A stretch of DNA of 64,000 nucleotides from Helichrysum umbraculigerum (taxonomy: Eukaryota; Streptophyta; Magnoliopsida; Asterales; Asteraceae): positions 84,977,337-85,041,336 of the forward strand of contig CATIUR010000004.1 in assembly GCA_949592205.1 (NCBI GenBank), given 5' to 3'. This document shows positions 45,500-54,328 of this stretch, piece after piece. Positions within the stretch are counted from its first letter, which is position 1, and every line of letters begins with the position of its first letter. A program made the translations under genes and the position numbers. Under the pieces are notes generated by a model that searched no databases, was not told the DNA's origin, and saw only the letters and a program-made list of their open reading frames with translations.

Positions 45500-46308
45500 A
45501 TGGCTACTGAAGGGAATGAAGGAATTCAAGCAGCTAAGATTCCAATGCTCAAACCTGATGAGTTTGACCTATGGAAGGTCAGAATCAGGCAATACATGCT
45601 TCTCACAGATTATCAAATGTGGGAAGTTGTTGTTAATGGTATACCAATAACGCTTGATGGTGATGGTGTAAAGCAACCGAGACCACCACCAACATCAGAT
45701 GCAGAGAGAAAAATCATATCTACATAGTACAAGGCTCTTAGCACACTGTTGCTATCCATTCCTAATGAGCATCAGATTAGATTTGATTCTTGTGAGGATC
45801 CCAAGGTTCTAATGGAGGCTATTGAGAAGAGATTTGGTGGTAATGACAACACCAAAAAGAATAAAAGATCTTTGTTAAAGCAACAATTTGAGAATTTTAG
45901 CCATGTGAAAACTGAAACTCTAACTCAAACCTTTGATAGGTTTACTAAATTAGTTGGAGAATTGGAAAATCACAAGGTTAAGATTGACAAAGAAGATCTT
46001 AACAGAAAGTTCTTAAGATCATTAGGTGATGAATGGACAATCTACACTGTTGGATTGAGGCAGAGTTCAGATATTGAGATCAAGGAATTAGAAGATATAT
46101 ACAATGATCTGAGGAACTTTGAGTCTGAGGTGGAAAGTAAGAAGCAAGCATTTGGGTATAGTCACAATGTTGCTTTTATGTCTATGGCTGGAACAAAAGC
46201 AGAGTCAAATCAAAATGGCTCTACTTATGTTTCAGGAGGAGTAGGATCATCATCTAACAATTCTAATGATCAGATTTTAGAATCTTTCTTTGCAAGTAAT
46301 GTGAATTG
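45500..46308 (+). pseudogene. gag: Element G gag, 5' part
   Basis: Starts MATEGNEGIQAAKIPML after the leader. Copia gag of the UBN2 type: FDLWKVRIRQYML near the start, then the core around RFGGNDNTKKNKRSLLKQQFENF and LRSLGDEWTIY. One nonsense TAG at 45725-45727 (residue 76). Cut at 46308 by the C/B insertion pair; the reading frame resumes at 60822 with the remaining gag sequence. The tail of the open frame past 46309 is LTR sequence of B. Confidence 0.85.
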
Positions 46309-46837
46309 TGTAGGTTCCGTATACGGACCAAATCGAGTAGCTTAAACTTGTCTATAAAAGCGGAAATTAAACACACAAGATATGCTAGAAGTTCACAAGT
46401 AAATGACCAAAACACAAGTGTATAACTTTGTATATAACGAGATGGTAACAATACATACACTTTGACAAACACACAATAATCAAAATAACACAAACTAGTA
46501 TTTTTCTCTCTGAGTTTGGAGGTGTTATGTGTGTGTTTTGTGTTTTTGGCTTGATAAACAGAAACTGGCGAGTTTCTATTTATAGCCTGGACCAAACTGT
46601 ATGCGACACAAGCTTTGTGTCGCATGAAGGCTTATGCGACATAAGCATTGTGTCGCATGAGATGATTCTGCGACACAAGCCTTGTGTCGCATAGAATGCT
46701 TCTGCGACACAGTGCTTGTGTCGCATGATGACATAAACTGTAAATAAACTAGAACTTAAACAATTCAAAACGTAATTACAATTTCGACACGATTACAGAC
46801 TGAGACCAACTGACAGACACACATTGATGTACCAACA
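46309..46837 (-). repeat. Element B 3' LTR
   Basis: In plus view it starts TGTAGG and contains CCGTATACGG (46317-46326) and ends GTACCAACA. A TATAAATA box reads on the minus strand at 46584-46577. Immediately upstream in element sense are four inverted repeats of TGCGACACA..TGTGTCGCA (46598-46734). Near-identical to 57786-58314. Confidence 0.93.
46598..46734. promoter_or_regulatory. TGCGACACA/TGTGTCGCA palindrome array in the B 3' LTR
   Basis: Eight half-sites arranged as four inverted pairs with 4-9 nt centres, for example GCGACACAAGCTTTGTGTCGC, ending about 14 bp before the TATA box in element sense. The same array is in the 5' LTR (58078-58205). Degenerate copies (TACGACATA/TATGTCGTA) fill 48809-49112, 49440-49640 and 57180-57460. 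Confidence 0.65.
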
Positions 46838-46892
46838 AACTCCCCCGTGTCTTCAGCTTGGTCTTCGAAAAATCTTCAATTTTCTTCAGTCT

Positions 46893-48716
46893 TCAAACCC
46901 AACCAGGTGGAAAGTTTCCACCAGCGTGTATGCCGTAGGTGAAGCATATATCAACAATTTTCTGAAATCGTTTCGCTAAAACGGAGTTGAACTCGTTTCC
47001 TGGATTGTAGCGAATCCGATTGTCGAATAGCTTCTTCATGTCATCTCTTGACAGATTAATCAAGCTCATTGGGTCAAATATTCTGAAGTTAGCTTTTCGT
47101 AGACCCCACAAAGATCCTGTCTGAGGCTCTGAATCTGGTACAAAAACTAAGACGGCTTCGCCAGTGTGAGCATCCAGTTCCCAGTAATGAAAACGTTTCA
47201 GTAGATTGAATGGAACTGTTTCCAGAGCTATTTCAGTCAGACATTTAGCAGGCGGATAGTGAACTTTTACAATTGGCTGCTTGGTCTTTGGATCGAGCTT
47301 ATTCTTGAACGTGTACCTTGTACCCAGTACTGGTTTGACATAATGGTATTTCTTTCGTTTAATTTCCTCACGCATGACCTTTTGAATAACATCTGCAACT
47401 CCATCATCGTGAGGATTTATCAACTGAAGCTGAGTAAGACGAACGATGTCATGCTTTGGCAATGTACTCAATATCCTCAGTGATCGACGAAAGTACTGGA
47501 TACCGTCAAGCCTTTTAATCATCAACCTTCCTTTGCTCACCTTCCAGCTTTTTATCAGGCCTGTATAATTACCGCCAACCTGATATTTCTTGCATGTAAC
47601 TGGAGCAGGTTCTGGATTTTTTCCTTTTGGAAACCAGTTGTCCCTTTCTCTAATGGGCATTTCTTTGTCAAAAGATACACATTCAGATGTGTCAAGAGGG
47701 AAAATGTCATTGTAATTTGTCGTTTCTCGAACAGGGACAGGTTGTGCTTGTGAAGAACTGGAGGGTACAGAAGATTCTTGAGCAGGACCAGGTTGAGAAG
47801 TAGATCCTGGAACGTAATTGAATGCTGGCCCTGACTCATCGTCTGAAGAATCAGATAATACAACACCCTCTTGAGGATAGGCTGGACAATCAGAATATTC
47901 TTCATCAGGATTAAGCTCTTCTCGTTCAACATCAACATCATCGTCATTATCAGCTGAGTTGAAGTCAAAATGTTCTTCAGGTGCACGATCGTCATCGTCA
48001 ACCGCAGATTGAAAGTAAGTCAGATTACAATACGTGTAATCTACAGCTAACGGTTTTGGTTGCCCTGGTTGCTCAATAATATACTCAAGAATAAGAGTTG
48101 TTTCATTAATATCAGAAGCATTTACATTTTCAGGATTTACATTTTCTTCGCCTTCGGCGGAAACCCTAGGAATTGATTCTAAGGCCGGTTGGGCTGTCTC
48201 CCCCGAAGCAATAGCTTGGGTTTCCAGCTGCAGAACCTTTGTCTTCAATTCTTCATTCTCTTTCTCCAAGCGAGAGATCCTAGCATCCTGAGCTTCAGAA
48301 ACAGATGCTTGAGCTTCCATAGTCTGCTGCATCTTTTCAATCTTTGACAGGAGCTCCTGAATGACAGCTGGATGAGGAGTGATTGGAGTTTCAGTCCTTG
48401 GGGGCTCAGAAGATGTGGAAGTGGAAGTGCGGGAACGTCTGACCAGAGGATTCAAATCAGCAATGTCAGAAACATCTCGAGGCCTTTTTCCTCGGGTGGA
48501 AGATTCAGGGGGTGGAGAAGAAGGCTGATAATTATCGATCTCAAGATCAAGATCTACCAACTCTGGATCAGCTACAACAGGCTGAACTGGCGGTTGTTGA
48601 GCTGGAGGTTGTTGAACGGGAGGCTGTTGAACGGGTGGCTGCTGAACCGGAGGCTGTTGTACTGGGGGCCTCGGGATTTGAGGTTGCTGAGCAGGTTGAG
48701 CAGGTTGTTCAGCCAT
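46893..48716 (-). CDS. Element B accessory ORF, 607 aa, intronless counterpart of the A accessory gene
   Basis: Starts MAEQPAQPAQQPQIPRP. Regions: Pro/Gln repeats (PPVQQ, about 1-48), acidic/Ser segment with NLS-like RGKRPRD (about 75), coiled coil (about 120-170, ISRLEKENEELKTKVLQLE), a long acidic stretch (about 225-300), a Ser/Gln linker, and a C-terminal domain (about 385-600) with KRLDGIQYFRRSL, LPKHDIVRL and FDPMSLINLSRDDM that matches exon 5 of the element A gene. It lacks the A exon 1 domain. A splice-acceptor-like TTATTTTTGTAG lies 2 nt before the ATG. The layout suggests a nuclear, possibly DNA-binding or regulatory protein. Function unknown. Confidence 0.8.
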   Translation of the reverse strand: MAEQPAQPAQQPQIPRPPVQQPPVQQPPVQQPPVQQPPAQQPPVQPVVADPELVDLDLEIDNYQPSSPPPESSTRGKRPRDVSDIADLNPLVRRSRTSTSTSSEPPRTETPITPHPAVIQELLSKIEKMQQTMEAQASVSEAQDARISRLEKENEELKTKVLQLETQAIASGETAQPALESIPRVSAEGEENVNPENVNASDINETTLILEYIIEQPGQPKPLAVDYTYCNLTYFQSAVDDDDRAPEEHFDFNSADNDDDVDVEREELNPDEEYSDCPAYPQEGVVLSDSSDDESGPAFNYVPGSTSQPGPAQESSVPSSSSQAQPVPVRETTNYNDIFPLDTSECVSFDKEMPIRERDNWFPKGKNPEPAPVTCKKYQVGGNYTGLIKSWKVSKGRLMIKRLDGIQYFRRSLRILSTLPKHDIVRLTQLQLINPHDDGVADVIQKVMREEIKRKKYHYVKPVLGTRYTFKNKLDPKTKQPIVKVHYPPAKCLTEIALETVPFNLLKRFHYWELDAHTGEAVLVFVPDSEPQTGSLWGLRKANFRIFDPMSLINLSRDDMKKLFDNRIRYNPGNEFNSVLAKRFQKIVDICFTYGIHAGGNFPPGWV

Positions 48717-48808
48717 TTCTACAAAAATAACAGTAATACAGCCAAAACTCGAAATGCGTTAGCGTTAGTACCAAAAAAAATAATTCGCGTTTTATTTTTA
48801 CAAAAGTT

Positions 48809-49640
48809 CTGCGACACATCAGTTGTGTCGCATGAGGTTCATACGACATAAGGACTGTGTCGTATAAGAATAATACGACATAAGCATTGTGTCGTATGAC
48901 ACGTGTCACGCGGACAGCATTTCCCCTGCATTTAGCAATAATTGAGAAATTAATCTCGAATGCGACATAGTCGCTGTGTCGTATGGTGTGTCGTATAAAG
49001 TGAGTACGACATAACGTTTGTGTCATATAAAGATACGACATAAGAACCGGTTATCAATACGACATAAAAACCAAGTATCTGTGCGACATAACGACTATGT
49101 CGTATGTTATGTCGCAAAGATGAACAGCAAAGCAAACCCAGATTCGATCGATGAAACATTTTTGGGGTTTTCAAAATCCAGACATACCCTAGGGTTCGTA
49201 CACAACAGAGGATCAATAATATGTATTTATCTAACCCTAATAACCCCTAAACCCTAAATAATTTAACGAAAAACCGAAACCCTAAAAACGTAATACGGGT
49301 CGATCGAATACAGGACATAATACGCGATAAAAACACGAAAGAATTATACCTAAGGATGCGCTAACAGATGATGAACAAGAGTCGAGCAACAAAACGCGAA
49401 GAAAAGCCTTCGAAATCACGAACCCGATCGAAAAATGCGTGTGTCGCAAAATCGCCTTTATGTCGTATAGTTTGTGTCGTGAAAGATTTGAAAACGTAAA
49501 TGATTATGTCGTATGTTGTGAATAGTTATCCCTGACCCGCATACGACATAGTATACGACACAAACAAAACTGACAAATACGACACAGGCGTTGTGTCGTA
49601 TAACAGTAGTACGACACAGTGGTTGTGTCGCACGGGACAC
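48809..49640 (-). promoter_or_regulatory. CGACA motif arrays upstream of the B accessory ORF
   Basis: More than twenty half-sites of the form T(A/G)CGACA(C/T)A or its reverse complement, many as inverted pairs, for example TACGACATAAGCATTGTGTCGTA (about 48870-48892). Compared with the LTR copies, GCGACA often appears as ACGACA, a one-base drift kept in both arms. Confidence 0.6.
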
Positions 49641-50189
49641 AAAGCAGAATTTGAAGGTTTAAAAAAAATTTTAATTTCGATGCCGATTCGGATGTTGATT
49701 TTAGAATTTTCGCAAAGAAGATGATTTGTGACAAAAAAAAAATTAAAAAGAAAAAAATACAATTTAAAGAATATTAAAGAGATAAAACTAAATATAAACA
49801 TAAAATAAAAGAAACAAATACAACTAAAAGCGAGAAATTTATAAAATCGTTTTGGTGACGGAGTTGAGATACTGGTTAGGGATCATACCGAAATAACATG
49901 CAATTATTAGGAATAGAAAGAGTTATTTCGATTATCAGTATATTTGTCCACTTTAAATTTACGTGGCACATTTAAAACACGTTTTATAAGAATTATTTCA
50001 AGACGATTATCGATATTGTTTATCCACTTAAGCATGTTACAACCGAGTTTGTGGAGTTAACCTTTTATTGTTAGAATGTATAAGTCTCTGTGGCACCCAC
50101 CATTGATATACCCCTATACTCTAGACAATAACATAATTTCCATATTTAGAAAGAATAAAGAAAGATCATTTTTAAGAATCAGGCTAGAG

Positions 50190-50670
50190 TTGACAGGTCA
50201 GTACAGAAGTACAGCAAAGCAACCTAACATGATTCAAGTATAATCACAACCAATCGCAGTCAAACTGAAGTTGGAGTTTCCCAAACAGCGACCTTGGTTA
50301 GTATGATTTAGGATTAAGCAAAACCGATCGCAGTCAAACTGGATTTGGAGTTTCCCAAACAGCGACCTTGTTCAGTATCATTAAGATTTTTCAAGTGCAT
50401 TGACCTGTAATTGCTTAACCCCAAGTTTATAGTAACTGTTACCAGTTCTGTACTTTCGTACAACAGAGGCAACAACCAGCATAAACTCCCAAATGATTTC
50501 AGATAAAAGTTCCAAAGATAGAAATATGTTAAGCTACGTTAAGGAATTAAGACATTGAGTCGTACATCATACGGAGTTTACCACAAGATAATAGACACAT
50601 ATTTAAATGATTTCTTAATAACCCAGAGACAGGTGTGTATCATGCCTACCGGTACATCGCATGATGAAGA
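50190..50670 (-). ncRNA. Hairpin module of copia element B
   Basis: Read on the minus strand: GATGTACCGGTAGGCATGAT (near 50660), GATGTACGACTCAATGTCTTAA (near 50569-50548), CATTTGGGAGTTTATGCTGG, then TGTAC-GAAA-GTACA (50462-50449) followed by GAACTGG. Two copies of GGTCGCTGTTTGGGAAACTC follow (about 50375 and 50297), and the final hairpin GTAC-TTCT-GTAC (50212-50201) is followed by GACCTGTCA. Block order and several stretches match X and E. It lies about 300-770 nt after pol. Confidence 0.6.
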
Positions 50671-50874
50671 CAATTTTCATAAAAACAGTTTTAAGTGTGT
50701 CAGATAAACCTACTGACACATCAAAGATAAAACTTAAAATTCCATTTTGTGCATGTCACTCGATGTACTATCATATCCCAAGTTGTTTACAGACTCAACT
50801 CAACGTCTATTTTAAAAAAGTAGCAACCATTGCATTTCCTTGATACTAACGAGTATAAAGAGTGGCGGTTGCCC

Positions 50875-50876
<2 letters not shown>

Positions 50877-50919
<43 letters not shown>
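50877..50919 (-). other. Poly(A) tract 43 nt after the element B pol stop
   Basis: 43 T on the plus strand, A in element sense. Its place relative to the pol stop is almost the same as the 22-nt tract of element A, although the flanking sequences have diverged. Confidence 0.6.
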
Positions 50920-50922
<3 letters not shown>

Positions 50923-50962
50923 CAAGAAAAGCAAATAAACTGTACAGAAAATAAGTCACAAA

Positions 50963-53900
50963 TCATTTCTTGAGATCAAGGGAAATCATCCCTATCATAT
51001 CCACAAGTTCGTTGAAGCGAGCTAAGTCGGCCTTTTGCTTAAGGGTATCTATGTGAATGAGGTCAATTAAATGTTTCTCATACCAATCTCGTATGAAGTG
51101 AAACCTAATCTCTATGTGCTTGGTCTTAGAGTGTTGAACGGGATTGCGAATAATAGATATAGCAGCAGTATTATCAATATGAATAGGAGTCAAAGTAAGA
51201 AGTAACCCATAGTCACGCAATTGATGTTGAATCCATAAAATCTGTGAACAACAGCTTGCAGCAGCAATGTATTCAGCTTCCGCTGTTGAGGTGGAAACTG
51301 TGGTTTGCTTCTTACACTGCCAAGACACCAGTCGAGAACCGAGGTATTGGCATCCTCCTGTAGTTGACTTTTTATCCGAATTGCAGCCGCCATAATCAGA
51401 ATCAGAATAGGCAGTGAGAGCGAAATTTTTCTCATTTGAGTACCATAGACCAAGTGATGGTCTATATTTGAGGTAACCAAAAATTCGCTTCACAGCCTTC
51501 ATGTGAGAAACTTTGGGCTTTGATTGATATCTGGAACAGATAGACACAGCAAACACAATATCTGGTCTGGATGCAGTGAGATACATCAATGATCCTATCA
51601 TAGAACGATAGTCCCGCTCCTTGCAATCTTCTTCGTGTTCAGCGGGTCCGAGTTTGTGATCAGTTTCAATGGGAGTACCATATGGCTTACAGTCATGGAG
51701 TTCATACCGAGTCAACATGTCATTGACATATTTGGACTGATGAATGTAGAAACCCTTGTCAGACTGCTCAACCTGTACACCTAGAAAGAACTTAAGTTCT
51801 CCCATGGCACTCATCTCAAACTCGGACTTCATAATCTTCTCGAAGTCTCTGCACAAAGAATCATTTGTTGAACCAAATATGATGTCGTCCACGTAAACCT
51901 GCACAAGTAACAAATCTTTTCCAACCCTTTTTATGAAGAGAGTGCTATCAATTTGGCCTCGTGAGAAGCCATTTCTCGTGAGATGATTTGCCAACCTCGC
52001 ATACCAAGCTCTAGGAGCTTGATGAAGACCATATAATGCCTTGCCTAACTTGCACACATAATCAGGATGGTTTGGATCTTCAAAACCAGGAGGTTGCAAG
52101 ACATACACATCCTTCAAAACCTCTCCATACAGAAATGCGCTCTTGACATCGAGTTGATAAACCCGAAAACCTTTAAATGTCGCATAGGCCAGAAAAATGC
52201 GAATGGACTCCAATCTTGCAACTGGAGCAAACACATCATCATAGTCCAAACCCTCAATCTGAGTAAAACCTTGAACAACTAGCCGAGCCTTATTCCGAAT
52301 AACTACGCCTCTGTCATCTTTCTTCACACGATAAACCCAGCGAGTTCCAATTGGATCGACATCCATTGGTAAAGGAACCAACTCCCAGACATCAAGCTTT
52401 TTGAATTGATTCAATTCTTCCTGCATAGCCTCAACCCAGTATGGATCTTTCAAAGCTTCAGCAATTTTCTTTGGCTCATGCTGAGACAAGAAGCATTCTT
52501 CCAATTCTTCTTCAACACAGGCAAAATTGGCAGATGAAGATTCTTCACGGACTTCATTAGCAGCAGATTGCTGCCTAGTTAAGACACCTTGTTGAAGATC
52601 ACCAATGATGTTTTCAGTGGGGTGAGTAGAATGAATTCTGAGCTGAGGAATCGGATCAGGCACAATGATTGAATCCAAATTTGACAGATCACCTCCAGGA
52701 TTTTGAATTTCAACTGAGCTATTAGTGGCAGTATCCTCATTGTCAATTGGTGTGACAATATCGGTTTCAGTTTGAGGATTAGATTCAGAAGCCACTTGAT
52801 CAACATCGGAGGGATTGTCATCATTGACAACATTCTCAGGAGGTACTACTCTAGAATAGGAGATTGAGTCGTCAGAGGTAAGATCCAATCCATGAAGTAG
52901 AGACGCCACCTGTTCTTCTTCACTAAATTTGGGAAGATTGAAAGAGTCCACCAACTTATCATACTCAAACAAGGAATCAGGTCCCTTGCCTTTTGGAGAA
53001 TCAGTATATTTCATAAACCTTACTTCAAAATGTTCTTCTATTCTCCCAGTAGACTTGTTGAAAACTCTTTTATTTGGAGAGTTCACAGAATATCCCAAAA
53101 ATAACCCATCGACTGCTTTTTCATCAAATTTGCCTACCGAGTCCTTAGTAATTAAAATTGAGCAAGGACACCCGAAAGGTTCAAGAAACTTCAAATTTGG
53201 TTTGCGATTATTCAGCAATTCGTAACATGTTTTCTTTCGCCTTTTAACAATCGAAACCCTATTTAACACATAGCAGGCAGTGTTAACAGCTTCTGCCCAA
53301 AAAATGGTTGGCAGATGCGCATCAGACAACATAGTTCTTGCTGCCTCAATGATTGTCCTATTCTTTCTTTCAGCTACTCCATTTTGCTGAGGAGTACGAG
53401 CAGCACTAAACTGATGAAAGATTCCTTTTCGAAGACAATACATTTCCAAAGTTCTGTTCTTGAATTCTGTTCCATTATCACTGCGTAGTTTCTTGATTTT
53501 CAGATTACACAGATTTTCCAGTCTGTCGAATAAGTAAGTTAAAGTATCAGCTGTTTCATCCTTTCCAGCCAAGAAATATACCCAAGAAAACCTTGAGTAA
53601 TCATCAGTGACAACCAGACAGTATGATTTTCCTCCAATACTTTTCTTATTCACAGGACCGAACAGATCCATGTGAAGCAGCTCCAATGGAGATTCAATAG
53701 AGTTCACCTGCTTAGACTTATGGAACTTCTTGTGTTGTTTCCCTTTGAGACAGGAAACGCATTCATCATCTGTTACGAATGACTTTTTAGGCACACCTAA
53801 CACAAGATCATTATTAACAAGATAATTCATTCTGCGAAAATGAATATGTCCCATTCGTCTGTGCCAAAGCAGTGAATCTTTAGAGGATGCTTTTGATAGC

Positions 53901-54298
53901 AAACAAGTATGCTCCTTGGTAATCACAGTTTGCATATCCAAAATGTACGAGTTGCGTACACGGGGTGCTCTCAGTAACACCCATTCCTCGGGAATAACAA
54001 ATCCCGGTTTCAAAATTAAACATTCAACATCTGTAAATGCGGTAGTGAACTTCTTGTCGCAGACTTGAGAAACACTAATCAGATTGTGTTGCAGTTCCTC
54101 GACATAGTTCACTTTATCAAAACTCACTTGCCCATTAGAAAGAGTACCCTGACCCGTGATATTACCACCAGTATCTCCCGCAAAAGCAACATGTCCTCCT
54201 CGATATGGTTTCACATCAGACAGAAGGGACATGTCACCAGTCATGTGCCGTGAGCAGCCACTATCCACATACCATTTACTTCTTTGTATATGATCTGA
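50963..54298 (-). CDS. pol: Element B pol (protease, integrase, RT, RNase H; Ty1/copia)
   Basis: Open from the codon after a TAG at 54299-54301 to the stop at 50963, in the same frame as gag. Domains in order: protease (KWYVDSGCSRHMTG), integrase (HRRMGHIHFRRM finger start, then DDYSRFSWVYF, DNGTEFKNRT, QQNGVAERKNRT), RT (YVDDIIFGS, about 790 codons in) and RNase H (DSDYGGCNSDKKSTTGG). No ATG precedes the protease, so pol depends on gag translation or splicing. All core motifs look intact. The linker to gag holds TAA (54326-54328) and TAG. Confidence 0.92.
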   Translation of the reverse strand, partial: SDHIQRSKWYVDSGCSRHMTGDMSLLSDVKPYRGGHVAFAGDTGGNITGQGTLSNGQVSFDKVNYVEELQHNLISVSQVCDKKFTTAFTDVECLILKPGFVIPEEWVLLRAPRVRNSYILDMQTVITKEHTCLLSKASSKDSLLWHRRMGHIHFRRMNYLVNNDLVLGVPKKSFVTDDECVSCLKGKQHKKFHKSKQVNSIESPLELLHMDLFGPVNKKSIGGKSYCLVVTDDYSRFSWVYFLAGKDETADTLTYLFDRLENLCNLKIKKLRSDNGTEFKNRTLEMYCLRKGIFHQFSAARTPQQNGVAERKNRTIIEAARTMLSDAHLPTIFWAEAVNTACYVLNRVSIVKRRKKTCYELLNNRKPNLKFLEPFGCPCSILITKDSVGKFDEKAVDGLFLGYSVNSPNKRVFNKSTGRIEEHFEVRFMKYTDSPKGKGPDSLFEYDKLVDSFNLPKFSEEEQVASLLHGLDLTSDDSISYSRVVPPENVVNDDNPSDVDQVASESNPQTETDIVTPIDNEDTATNSSVEIQNPGGDLSNLDSIIVPDPIPQLRIHSTHPTENIIGDLQQGVLTRQQSAANEVREESSSANFACVEEELEECFLSQHEPKKIAEALKDPYWVEAMQEELNQFKKLDVWELVPLPMDVDPIGTRWVYRVKKDDRGVVIRNKARLVVQGFTQIEGLDYDDVFAPVARLESIRIFLAYATFKGFRVYQLDVKSAFLYGEVLKDVYVLQPPGFEDPNHPDYVCKLGKALYGLHQAPRAWYARLANHLTRNGFSRGQIDSTLFIKRVGKDLLLVQVYVDDIIFGSTNDSLCRDFEKIMKSEFEMSAMGELKFFLGVQVEQSDKGFYIHQSKYVNDMLTRYELHDCKPYGTPIETDHKLGPAEHEEDCKERDYRSMIGSLMYLTASRPDIVFAVSICSRYQSKPKVSHMKAVKRIFGYLKYRPSLGLWYSNEKNFALTAYSDSDYGGCNSDKKSTTGGCQYLGSRLVSWQCKKQTTVSTSTAEAEYIAAASCCSQILWIQHQLRDYGLLLTLTPIHIDNTAAISIIRNPVQHSKTKHIEIRFHFIRDWYEKHLIDLIHIDTLKQKADLARFNELVDMIGMISLDLKK

Positions 54299-54328
54299 CT
54301 GCTACAGCACAACATAGAGAGAAAGTTA
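54299..54328 (-). promoter_or_regulatory. gag-pol junction of B: two in-frame stops, readthrough-like context, splice-acceptor-like sequence
   Basis: Gag ends TCTAACTAA. Nine codons later a TAG is followed by CAGTCA, which fits the CARYYA readthrough context known from tobacco mosaic virus. The same stretch (CTAAC, pyrimidines, GTGCTGTAG) also looks like a branch point and 3' splice site. One of these should explain how pol is made. Confidence 0.45.

Larger units (their letters stand above)
48717..50876 (-). other. Element B intergenic region: motif arrays and hairpin module
   Basis: Noncoding, between pol and the accessory ORF. Dense TRCGACAYA/TRTGTCGYA arrays lie at 48809-49112 and 49440-49640. 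Between them (about 49215-49262) is a minus-strand TATA-like ATAAATAC with telo-box repeats (TTTAGGGTTTAGGGG), a likely internal promoter. An AT-rich stretch (49650-49860) and the hairpin module (50190-50670) follow. ORFs called on either strand here come from the arrays. Confidence 0.55.

Noticed and set aside
46598..46734. CRISPR-like array of repeated palindromes
   Set aside because: Eukaryotic LTR context, spacing irregular, no cas genes; it is a promoter motif array.
49230..49262. Interstitial telomere repeat (CCCTAA-like)
   Set aside because: Only a few degenerate units; better read as telo-box promoter elements near a TATA-like site of element B.
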